IMG/VR virus record: IMGVR_UViG_3300008113_000198
Coordinates: 940-36,824 of that record
Origin: a virus
DNA: 35,885 nt
Reading direction: 5' to 3' (one strand)
Part shown: in pieces, positions 14,332-20,508 of the stretch
How the letters are laid out: each line of letters starts with the position of its first letter
Numbering within the stretch: the first letter of the stretch is position 1
Notes under the pieces: model-generated
Told to the model about the DNA's origin: nothing
Seen by the model: only the letters and a program-made list of their open reading frames with translations
The model's database searches: none
Program-made: the position numbers and the translations under genes

Positions 14332-14789
14332 TGAAAACTTCAACACAAGATGAGAACGAATATGTTCTGACCCTGAAACCGTCACAGTGGATTAATGCGG
14401 GATGGTTCATCCTCCCGATAGTAGCTGCGGTAATCTATCTACCACTATGTGGTTTGGCTTTAATTGCTGCAATATACAAGTACTATGAAATATCAACGTG
14501 GAAGTATGATGTATACACACGAACCATTCAGGAGAGTAAAGGAGTTTTCACTGTTGTATCTGAAGAGATTCAATATTTCAGGATTAAATCCATCATGGTC
14601 GACGAACCGTTTTGGATGAGGGTATTGGGGTTGTCCATAGTACGTGTGGCAACTTCAGAGAAATTTAAACCATTTATCAATCTTTATGCAATAGAGAATG
14701 GTGAAGAGGTAAAGAAGTTCCTTAGTGATGCATCATATATGTGGAGAAAGGAACTTGGTATTCGTGATTACGACATCTATAATTCTTAA
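14331..14789 (+). CDS. Bacterial PH-domain membrane protein
   Basis: The 152-residue product has two hydrophobic helices (about residues 21-52) followed by a PH-like domain: YDVYTRTIQESKGVFTVVSE, then IKSIMVDEPFWMRVLGLSIV, the usual core of YdbS/bPH2 proteins. It likely sits in the inner membrane with the domain in the cytoplasm. ATG at 14331 is chosen over a TTG inside the repeat. Confidence 0.82.
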   Translation: MKTSTQDENEYVLTLKPSQWINAGWFILPIVAAVIYLPLCGLALIAAIYKYYEISTWKYDVYTRTIQESKGVFTVVSEEIQYFRIKSIMVDEPFWMRVLGLSIVRVATSEKFKPFINLYAIENGEEVKKFLSDASYMWRKELGIRDYDIYNS

Positions 14790-14793
14790 AGCA

Positions 14794-14955
14794 ATGACAC
14801 CAATTGACAAAACCATTCTACATGGATGGATTAAACAGCAACTACAGAAGACTTCGTCTGAAGATGCTAAGCTAGTACTCGAGACATTGTTCGAGGACTT
14901 CTATCTTGAGGAAGTAGAGGAGATATCTCAGGAAGGGACCACACTGTCAAATTAG
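14794..14955 (+). CDS. Small helical acidic protein
   Basis: A 53-residue protein (MTPIDKTILHGWIKQQLQKT) with an acidic C-terminus. The TAG stop is contributed by the AATTAGTTTGGCAA element. It resembles the following protein in its MTPxxxxxxW start and in size. Confidence 0.7.
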   Translation: MTPIDKTILHGWIKQQLQKTSSEDAKLVLETLFEDFYLEEVEEISQEGTTLSN

Positions 14956-14963
14956 TTTGGCAA
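14927..14963 (+). repeat. CTCAGG...TTTGGCAA element
   Basis: CTCAGG at 14927 and TTTGGCAA at 14956 (29 nt apart, as at 13092-13121). It ends the upstream gene and touches the ATG at 14964. Confidence 0.85.
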
Positions 14964-15185
14964 ATGACACCCTTAGAGAGGTTGGCCACATGGATGTTGG
15001 AGGAGGAAAAAAGTGGTAAGAAGCTTGCTGTCTCCGACATCAGAGAGAAGATACGTTCTTTGGTAAAGAATGAAGAGAGGAGTGAGATGAATATCTTCTA
15101 CATCCTCGGGAAAACATATGGGACATCGGTCCCATTTAAAGAGGTATACGACGAACAGTACAGCAAAGGTAAGTTCAGAAGATGA
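14964..15185 (+). CDS. Small phage protein, MTPLERL type
   Basis: A 73-residue helical protein, MTPLERLATWMLEEEKSGKK at its N-terminus. Many phages carry short proteins opening with this kind of amphipathic helix; function unknown. The ATG directly follows a TTTGGCAA element. Confidence 0.72.
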   Translation: MTPLERLATWMLEEEKSGKKLAVSDIREKIRSLVKNEERSEMNIFYILGKTYGTSVPFKEVYDEQYSKGKFRR

Positions 15186-15186
15186 C

Positions 15187-15222
15187 CTCAGGAGGAAGAC
15201 GACTCCGGATTTAGTTTGGCAA
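15187..15222 (+). repeat. CTCAGG...TTTGGCAA element
   Basis: CTCAGG at 15187 and TTTGGCAA at 15215, 28 nt apart; it begins right after a stop codon. A second element follows within 45 nt. Confidence 0.85.
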
Positions 15223-15226
15223 ACTA

Positions 15227-15250
15227 AGGGTATCCACCGACGGTGACCCT
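15227..15250. repeat. Bulged hairpin in a repeat block
   Basis: AGGGT-ATC-CACCG-A-CGGTG-ACCCT folds into a 10-bp stem with a one-sided 3-nt bulge. It separates the TTTGGCAA copies at 15215 and 15267. Confidence 0.65.
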
Positions 15251-15266
15251 GGTCATCCCGAATTAG

Positions 15267-15334
15267 TTTGGCAAATAGTTCTTTGAAATATTCCCACAGA
15301 TATTTGGAAATGTGAAAGTTTCTTGTTATATTTT
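15267..15334 (+). promoter_or_regulatory. Element plus promoter
   Basis: TTTGGCAA at 15267, TTTG at 15303 (36 nt), TATATTTT at 15327-15334; the -33 to -7 spacing is the standard 20 nt. Confidence 0.75.
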
Positions 15335-15355
15335 ATATATAAACCTATATGTTAT

Positions 15356-15544
15356 ATGGCAAGTAAAAAAACAACCACAGCAAAGCGTACACCGGTTACA
15401 ACATATGTACCTGTGTCGCACCACATCTACTTCGACGGTAATAGCTACCGTGTACGAGTAAGTGTGGACGGAACCCGCTACAGCCAAAACTTCTCTAGTA
15501 AGAAGAAAGCTTTCGCGTTCCGCAAGAGTTTGATGACGGCGTAA
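15356..15544 (+). CDS. AP2/Arm-like DNA-binding protein
   Basis: A 62-residue basic protein. Residues 25-58 (HIYFDGNSYRVRVSVDGTRY, then FSSKKKAFAFRKSL) fit a three-stranded sheet plus helix as in AP2 domains or the arm-binding domain of tyrosine recombinases. No catalytic part is present, so it is probably a small DNA-binding regulator or accessory factor. It is a candidate to bind the repeat elements around it, by position only. Confidence 0.72.
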   Translation: MASKKTTTAKRTPVTTYVPVSHHIYFDGNSYRVRVSVDGTRYSQNFSSKKKAFAFRKSLMTA

Positions 15545-15568
15545 CAACCGAAATCGATTCTACCATCC

Positions 15569-15604
15569 AAGGACCTGTGGGAATACCATGGGTCCTTTTT
15601 ATTT
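15569..15604 (+). terminator. Terminator
   Basis: AAGGACC/GGGTCCTT arms around a 13-nt loop, then TTTTTATTT. Confidence 0.85.
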
Positions 15605-15632
15605 GATAACTAACCAAATGGTAAGTTACCAT

Positions 15633-15668
15633 CTCAGAAGGAGGACGACCCCAGATTTAGTTTGGCAA
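15633..15668 (+). repeat. CTCAGA...TTTGGCAA element
   Basis: CTCAGA at 15633 and TTTGGCAA at 15661, 28 nt apart, the same layout as at 15187. No promoter is recognisable nearby. Confidence 0.82.
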
Positions 15669-15719
15669 GAATAGTTGTTAAAACAATTGATGTTGTAACA
15701 TCTATCGGGGTAGAATTAG

Positions 15720-15727
15720 TTTGGCAA
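15720..15727 (+). repeat. TTTGGCAA copy, last of the array
   Basis: GAATTAGTTTGGCAA lies 22 nt before the ATG at 15742. No intergenic copy follows it anywhere in the remaining 20 kb. Confidence 0.82.
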
Positions 15728-15741
15728 AAGTATTTATCTGT

Positions 15742-16536
15742 ATGAAACACAAGATGTATGACATAGTATCCGAAGCGGTGAAAGGTGAAGAGAACATCCA
15801 AAAGATGAAACAGATGATATCTGAATTCACGGGGTACAAGAAACAAACTGAACTATATGGATTAAGAACCAGTTTGGATACGAATAAGAGTAGTGGTACA
15901 GATAATGACGAACCATTCCAAGAAGGTCCAACCTTCCTTATGGGTATAGATTTATATCAACCTGATTTGAACCTCATTAATCGGGTGTTAAAAGAATTAG
16001 GTCAAGATATCCAATCCAAAGGTTATGGGGATATGGAATGTACATTCTCCATACATGAGATAATTGTAAATGTGAATGGTATAACGGTCGACGCAATGAG
16101 TGTTCTATCTGTGGGATTAAAGAATGACCTTAAACATGAACACCCCACACTTCAGGAGGTTCTACTGAATGATAATATATTCGAGTTAGATAACCGTGTA
16201 TTACCTAAGGTAGATGACGAACTGAAAGAGTGGATGGAGAAAGTTAAGAAGAGAGGGGTTGTCGGATATGAAGCGTTAAAACGTGGTCAGATAGATGGTG
16301 TGTATTACACCTTGTCCCCACGACGTGGGGAAACAATTATCCCTGAGATTCATGTTTCCCTCGGTAAAATTGTACCGGGTATAAAACTTACTTCGAAGAT
16401 GATTTACCCCATCATCCATGTGTACATAACATCCGTTTCGGATAGAGGTAAGTTGTATGACACCATGGATAAAATCACTGACATGTACTATAAGATTACC
16501 GGTGGTAAAATCGAAATCGCTACCCGATTAAAGTAA
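15742..16536 (+). CDS. Hypothetical protein, 264 residues
   Basis: A mixed alpha/beta protein with a helical N-terminal 50 residues and a beta-rich remainder (PEIHVSLGKIVPGIKLTSKM, then YPIIHVYITSVSDRGKLYDT). I do not recognise the family; size and composition would allow a virion-associated protein. The ATG at 15742 is preferred; an in-frame TTG at 15721 lies inside the repeat. Last plus-strand gene before the convergence. Confidence 0.75.
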   Translation: MKHKMYDIVSEAVKGEENIQKMKQMISEFTGYKKQTELYGLRTSLDTNKSSGTDNDEPFQEGPTFLMGIDLYQPDLNLINRVLKELGQDIQSKGYGDMECTFSIHEIIVNVNGITVDAMSVLSVGLKNDLKHEHPTLQEVLLNDNIFELDNRVLPKVDDELKEWMEKVKKRGVVGYEALKRGQIDGVYYTLSPRRGETIIPEIHVSLGKIVPGIKLTSKMIYPIIHVYITSVSDRGKLYDTMDKITDMYYKITGGKIEIATRLK

Positions 16537-16561
16537 CAATATAACATATATATTTATATAT

Positions 16562-16588
16562 AACCCTGTCATACGACGGGGTTTTTTT
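16562..16588 (+). terminator. Terminator at the convergence point
   Basis: AACCCTGTC/GACGGGGTT with a 4-nt loop and a T7 tract ends the plus-strand block. The 255-nt stretch 16537-16791 holds only this, a G-rich run near 16670-16700 and AT-rich sequence. Confidence 0.88.
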
Positions 16589-16791
16589 GTGTGTATCACA
16601 TTATAACCCTTATAAATTCCCACGAAAAATAAAATAGTGTTCTTATTTCACACACAGTACAATCCCAGTGGGTATTTGTGGGGATAAGTGGGAGGTTGTG
16701 GAATTACCGATTGTAATACGCCCAGCTGAAAATATAAAGAAAAAATACGTATATTAGTATATAAAAATCGTTACGACAAAAAATGTTTCGA

Positions 16792-16998
16792 TTATGGGGT
16801 TAAAATCGGGGATAAATTAGGTGTTTTTTCCCGAATCCTGTCATCCACATACGTCATAACCGATGGTAAACCGCTGTACTGACAAACCTCTTTTTCCCTA
16901 TCATCAATCAGTTGTTGTTTCGCAAACTCGGGGAAGTAAACACCATCGGATTCCATATCCGCTAGTGGTCGATGTAGCATATAGTGTTTCATAACCAT
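16792..16998 (-). CDS. Hypothetical small protein
   Basis: A 68-residue protein (MVMKHYMLHRPLADMESDGV), mildly acidic with helical content. Three Met codons near the start leave the exact N-terminus open. It is the last gene of the minus-strand block. Family not recognised. Confidence 0.65.
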   Translation of the reverse strand: MVMKHYMLHRPLADMESDGVYFPEFAKQQLIDDREKEVCQYSGLPSVMTYVDDRIREKTPNLSPILTP

Positions 16999-17083
16999 AT
17001 AACAAACTGATGGGTATATTGTTTTAAAGATACCTAGAATTTTGACATAACTTATGGGGAGGTAAACCTCCCAAATCCATATG

Positions 17084-17587
17084 TCATGAATCTGTATCTA
17101 TGGGATGATATTCTACAGGAGCAATAAAGTTCATATCATATTCTGATAGTTCCTTTTTAAAACCTTCCAATTCTTCTTCACTATATAGTGGTCCGAATAC
17201 AGGTCTATCTCTAAATGGTAAGGTATGTCTTTCGTTCCATTCCTTTATTTCCATTTCAAGTTGTTCTATAATGTTCTTTAGGGAATCATATCCTTTCCAT
17301 TTATCATATTCTTCTACTGATACTATGTACATTGTTTTTCCATAGTTATCTAATTCCTTTAGATTGGGGTTGGTTGAATATACATCTACTATACCATCAT
17401 ATCCATAATATTGATGACATAGTTCTTGTAGAGTATGTATATTCTTTATACCATTCTCTATCCAATTCTTTCCATAACTTCTTATATTACAGATATAGGT
17501 ATATCCATCTTCATAGGTATCTATTATACCATTGATAGTATTTCTTAGTTCTATAAGTTCTTCTATACTATATTGTTCTATATTCAT
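17084..17587 (-). CDS. Hypothetical protein with AT-rich codons
   Basis: A 167-residue acidic protein (MNIEQYSIEELIELRNTING start) rich in Tyr, Ile and Glu. It uses ATA and AGA codons far more than its neighbours, which suggests recent arrival from another genome. No domain recognised; the N-terminal helix-turn pattern could be a protein-binding module. Confidence 0.75.
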   Translation of the reverse strand: MNIEQYSIEELIELRNTINGIIDTYEDGYTYICNIRSYGKNWIENGIKNIHTLQELCHQYYGYDGIVDVYSTNPNLKELDNYGKTMYIVSVEEYDKWKGYDSLKNIIEQLEMEIKEWNERHTLPFRDRPVFGPLYSEEELEGFKKELSEYDMNFIAPVEYHPIDTDS

Positions 17588-17596
17588 ATTATGAGT

Positions 17597-17770
17597 TTAT
17601 CCCCCGGTTTTTGAAATCCTCCTGTATGCCATCTCATACGCATCACATGGAGATATGTTCTTGTTGCTTTCCATTATAATCGATACCTCATTGCGTACCT
17701 CATCCACGATTCCTTCCTTATAACAAAGAACCATTATCTCTTCCATTATATCTGAATTTGTATTCCCCAT
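17597..17770 (-). CDS. Small helical protein, 57 residues
   Basis: Reads MGNTNSDIMEEIMVLCYKEG and continues as two helices ending AYRRISKTGG. The I/MEEIxVLxxKEGIxDEV pattern is of a type common among short proteins of Bacteroidota phages. It starts 8 nt after the upstream gene stop, so it belongs to the operon. Function unknown. Confidence 0.72.
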   Translation of the reverse strand: MGNTNSDIMEEIMVLCYKEGIVDEVRNEVSIIMESNKNISPCDAYEMAYRRISKTGG

Positions 17771-17778
17771 TATAATAT

Positions 17779-17997
17779 CTATCCCGGTTTTTTATTATCT
17801 CCCATGAGTTGATTGTTCTTCCATTCCTTCCAATTATCAAAATCCATTAGATACTCCCTGAATTCCGATTCCTTCTTCTTGCAGGTTTCAATGTGAATTA
17901 ATAGAGCAGGAGAATCTTCCCCCAAATCTCCACCGTTTACAATCATTGCGTTAACGGTTTCTTCCAACCATTCCACCGGAGTTTGATTATCTTCCAT
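17779..17997 (-). CDS. Small phage protein, TPVEWLEE type
   Basis: A 72-residue acidic protein starting MEDNQTPVEWLEETVNAMIV. The TxVEWLxE helix is frequent in short Bacteroidota-phage proteins of unknown role. Overlaps the upstream nuclease gene by 11 nt. Confidence 0.75.
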   Translation of the reverse strand: MEDNQTPVEWLEETVNAMIVNGGDLGEDSPALLIHIETCKKKESEFREYLMDFDNWKEWKNNQLMGDNKKPG

Positions 17998-18499
17998 TTC
18001 TTACATTTAACCATTCAACAAATTCATCCATCGATTTGATGTGTTCCTTCTTTACCAAATAATATTCCCTGACGTAATTCCTAACCGTGTCCTTTCTGCT
18101 TTCAATTATCCAATTGGGTTCACTCGATACAGGAATTACAAACATATTATTGTTAATCTGACTTATAATGATAATCGCATGAGGTTTATCCTTCTCTTTC
18201 CTCTTCCACGTATTTACCCTATCCACAAATATGGTATCATATGGGAAACCCCCAACCGATTCAAACTTTACATTTCTCGATTTTACCTCAACAATTATCG
18301 TTCTTCGAGATAAATGAATCTTTATATCACCACCATCGGTGTAATTGTTTATCTCAGATACATCACCACGGATTTTTAACTCATCAACCTCAACATTAAA
18401 CCCCCTATCCCTTAGATACTCCCCAACAACTAGCTGATAACTATATCCCTTCTTTAACTCATTGAGAAATATCTCCTCGGATTCCAAATTGTTTGCCAT
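17987..18499 (-). CDS. PD-(D/E)XK-like nuclease
   Basis: A 170-residue protein with the catalytic pattern of the PD-(D/E)XK fold: Glu27 in a helix, Asp58 in GGDIKI, then IIVEVKS (Glu71-x-Lys73). Such enzymes cut DNA; here it may degrade host DNA, act in recombination or be a Holliday-type or HNH-like helper, which the sequence cannot tell. Own promoter upstream (18506-18536). Confidence 0.72.
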   Translation of the reverse strand: MANNLESEEIFLNELKKGYSYQLVVGEYLRDRGFNVEVDELKIRGDVSEINNYTDGGDIKIHLSRRTIIVEVKSRNVKFESVGGFPYDTIFVDRVNTWKRKEKDKPHAIIIISQINNNMFVIPVSSEPNWIIESRKDTVRNYVREYYLVKKEHIKSMDEFVEWLNVRNGR

Positions 18500-18505
18500 A
18501 ATATT

Positions 18506-18536
18506 AAAATATAATAAAATCTATCCATAAAACAAA
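18506..18536 (-). promoter_or_regulatory. Bacteroidota promoter
   Basis: On the minus strand TTTG at 18536 and TATATTTT at 18513-18506. The -7 box ends 6 nt before the ATG at 18499, predicting a leader of one or two bases. Confidence 0.7.
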
Positions 18537-18537
18537 A

Positions 18538-18939
18538 TTACCCGTTTGTTCCGTCATTTCTTTTTTTTAACTCAATCACCTTCTCATATTCCTCCGAATC
18601 AATCAAATTTTTGGTGAGTATATCCTCGAATAATTTTTTTCCATTCTCATCATCACTTAATTCATGTTGTTTTCCACTTTTGAAAAATTCATACATGTTA
18701 TTACGAGAATTCGAATCGTTTTCTAGTTGATAATTCATTGAATAAATCATTAGAGAGTTGAATATATAAAACCAAGCATCCTCCTCCTCAGTTAATTGTA
18801 CACCCTTCCCCTTGGATAATAAATGATTTCCAATCATTAATACCTCGTCAACATCGGTGGGAAATTTTAATCTGACATCACTATTCTCAACCAAATCAAT
18901 CATTATTTGTGGTATGTGTGGATAATTTTTATGCATCAT
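18538..18939 (-). CDS. Hypothetical acidic protein
   Basis: A 133-residue helical protein, MMHKNYPHIPQIMIDLVENS at the start and a charged C-terminus. No family recognised. It follows the small HTH-like genes in the same operon; the first or second Met could be the start. Confidence 0.72.
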   Translation of the reverse strand: MMHKNYPHIPQIMIDLVENSDVRLKFPTDVDEVLMIGNHLLSKGKGVQLTEEEDAWFYIFNSLMIYSMNYQLENDSNSRNNMYEFFKSGKQHELSDDENGKKLFEDILTKNLIDSEEYEKVIELKKRNDGTNG

Positions 18940-18947
18940 TTTTTGTT

Positions 18948-19109
18948 TTATCCATTCATTTTATTCTTCGCCCGTTCATATAAACGAGCCGCCGCGTATC
19001 TGGTTTTACCTAACTTTATTCCCGCACGTTCATATGAATAACCCAAATCCTCTTTCATGATGAGCATCGCGTACTGTCGAGCCGTAAATCCTTTTAAATC
19101 TAATTTCAT
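18948..19109 (-). CDS. Small HTH-like basic protein, 53 residues
   Basis: Reads MKLDLKGFTARQYAMLIMKE, then LGYSYERAGIKLGKTRYAAA, a pattern like a helix-turn-helix of sigma-region-4 type. It overlaps the upstream gene by 4 nt (ATGA). Likely a DNA-binding protein of the phage; target unknown. Confidence 0.72.
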   Translation of the reverse strand: MKLDLKGFTARQYAMLIMKEDLGYSYERAGIKLGKTRYAAARLYERAKNKMNG

Positions 19110-19234
19110 AATGTTTCCATGTACTCCTTAGCAAGTAGTTCGGTCTCAAAACGACCAATCACCATTCCGTTCAGGTAAACTCTCCACTCATCTTTGTTGT
19201 TTACCGTTGCTTTTACCAATCTAATCTCTTTCAT
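19106..19234 (-). CDS. Small protein, 42 residues
   Basis: Reads MKEIRLVKATVNNKDEWRVY and continues through GMVIGRFETELLAKEYMETL: a beta-hairpin followed by a helix, as in many phage mini-proteins. Both ends overlap neighbours by 4 nt, strong support for translation. Function unknown. Confidence 0.75.
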   Translation of the reverse strand: MKEIRLVKATVNNKDEWRVYLNGMVIGRFETELLAKEYMETL

Positions 19235-19308
19235 AATGTGCTTACAAAAATTAGATACCCAATCGTTACACCAGCTAAAATGTGTAGTATTCTTTCGTAT
19301 GTTTTCAT
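19231..19308 (-). CDS. Membrane micro-protein, 25 residues
   Basis: MKTYERILHILAGVTIGYLI and a short tail form one transmembrane helix. Its stop overlaps the next ATG by 4 nt. The coupling, not the sequence, is the evidence that it is real. Confidence 0.6.
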   Translation of the reverse strand: MKTYERILHILAGVTIGYLIFVSTL

Positions 19309-19318
19309 GTTATTCTAT

Positions 19319-19861
19319 TTAAAAAAGATAAAAGAAAGTTCCTTTTGACCAGTAATCGCCCCACTCAAAATCTTCGAGCACCTTACCGTCATATTTCAAA
19401 CCTGTGATAATCTCTACGTACTCGTGAACATCAACCATGGTATATGTCAACTTTGCTGGGTCAAATTCTTCCCCGTCTTCAAGGGTTAAACTATATTCCT
19501 TGAATGTTCCTTTAACCGAATGTTCAATCACAAGAACATTCTCTGTCTCAACGAACTTGTAATCACCCTCATCTTCACTTTGGTTCATACCAAAGTTATC
19601 ATCAGACATCCATACTTGTTCATCGTTCTCATCTCGTAACTGAATGTGACAACGCTCGGGTCCATAGTACGAACCTGTATAGGTTTCGTCAGCATAATCC
19701 CAACTTTCCACACCCAAGATTTCTGTTAACTCATCAAAATCTACCTCGGCATCATTTTCCGTGATGTCCATCTCGATAAGTTTTGATTTCTGCTCCTCGT
19801 TGAGTGGGTGAACGAATATCTCGGCACCACGACCCGAAAGAATTAGTGTATAGGTTTTCAT
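19319..19861 (-). CDS. Hypothetical acidic protein
   Basis: A 180-residue, strongly acidic beta-rich protein (MKTYTLILSGRGAEIFVHPL start). The initial segment resembles a ubiquitin-like or beta-grasp strand pattern, but I cannot assign it. The aromatic C-terminus ends SKGTFFYLF. Lies in the operon with the membrane micro-proteins. Confidence 0.8.
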   Translation of the reverse strand: MKTYTLILSGRGAEIFVHPLNEEQKSKLIEMDITENDAEVDFDELTEILGVESWDYADETYTGSYYGPERCHIQLRDENDEQVWMSDDNFGMNQSEDEGDYKFVETENVLVIEHSVKGTFKEYSLTLEDGEEFDPAKLTYTMVDVHEYVEIITGLKYDGKVLEDFEWGDYWSKGTFFYLF

Positions 19862-19862
19862 T

Positions 19863-20036
19863 TTAATCGTTTCCTAAAATTGATACAAAAAAGAGATATA
19901 GGGACAGAATCCCCATACCAATTAACATGGTGACAAACACCATAGTTAAAAGTTCAAACCAAATTAATATTGGTGATACTATTAAACCCAACGCAAAAAA
20001 TGCGATGTAGTTGATTCTGTTTTCCAACTTATTCAT
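19863..20036 (-). CDS. Two-helix membrane protein, 57 residues
   Basis: Reads MNKLENRINYIAFFALGLIV and a second hydrophobic stretch ending LYLFFVSILGND. It overlaps the upstream membrane gene by 8 nt and ends one base before the next start region. Probably an inner-membrane protein of unknown role. Confidence 0.72.
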   Translation of the reverse strand: MNKLENRINYIAFFALGLIVSPILIWFELLTMVFVTMLIGMGILSLYLFFVSILGND

Positions 20037-20268
20037 CCGCCTCGTTTTTAATTTTGTCCCTCTCCTTCTTTTGAATATGTGTATGTAAAAGAATTAGAGT
20101 TAACAAAAGAATGATGTACGGCACCAAAGGTATATCCGATATAATAAGAAGTCCAAGACAAAACGCGTAAAAGAAATCGTTCCAATTCTTACGAATGAAA
20201 GATACTAATACGTAAAGTCCAAGACATATGGTGATAACAATGTCAAGAATTGTGATTTCATTACCCAT
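20029..20268 (-). CDS. Membrane protein, 79 residues
   Basis: Three hydrophobic helices (about residues 5-24, 33-46 and 48-62) and a charged tail ending KERDKIKNEADE. Expressed from a leaderless promoter immediately upstream. It and the next gene form a pair of small membrane proteins. Confidence 0.78.
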   Translation of the reverse strand: MGNEITILDIVITICLGLYVLVSFIRKNWNDFFYAFCLGLLIISDIPLVPYIILLLTLILLHTHIQKKERDKIKNEADE

Positions 20269-20272
20269 GGTA

Positions 20273-20304
20273 CAAATATAATAAAAATTTTGGAATATTC
20301 CAAA
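20273..20304 (-). promoter_or_regulatory. Leaderless Bacteroidota promoter
   Basis: On the minus strand TTTG at 20304 and TATATTTG at 20280-20273, 20 nt apart, ending 4 nt before the ATG at 20268. The -33 box lies in the palindrome TTTTGGAATATTCCAAAA. Confidence 0.88.
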
Positions 20305-20313
20305 AATTATAAA

Positions 20314-20508
20314 CTAATTATCTGTATTCTTTTGAAAGTAGTTGTACTCCATAATCTCATCATAAGTTAGGAGTCCTCTTCTTTTTACTTCGCTAAATAA
20401 TAAATTCTTTCCAATGGAGTGTGCTTGACCAAATGTTGGTCGGTTCTTTTCGAAATTGAATTGGTCCATCAATTCCTTATCCGATAACTCCCTGAGGTTG
20501 GTACTCAT
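20314..20508 (-). CDS. Hypothetical small protein
   Basis: A 64-residue protein (MSTNLRELSDKELMDQFNFE) with a helical start; the SDKELMDQF pattern suits a protein-protein contact helix. It overlaps the upstream nuclease-like gene by 32 nt, which is unusually long. Function unknown. Confidence 0.68.
   Translation of the reverse strand: MSTNLRELSDKELMDQFNFEKNRPTFGQAHSIGKNLLFSEVKRRGLLTYDEIMEYNYFQKNTDN

Noticed and set aside
84-15727. Integron attC array
   Set aside because: The core GTTTGGC does not fit the GTTRRRY consensus, paired R and L boxes with conserved bulges are not consistently seen, most cassettes have their own promoters, and no integron integrase lies in the window.
84-15727. CRISPR array
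   Set aside because: The repeat core is only about 8-14 nt, spacing runs from tens to thousands of bases, and whole genes lie between copies.
20288-20305. TTTTGGAATATTCCAAAA palindrome as an operator
   Set aside because: The symmetry is mostly explained by the -33 box TTTGGAATATTC; similar but imperfect forms occur at other promoters, so an extra regulator is not required.
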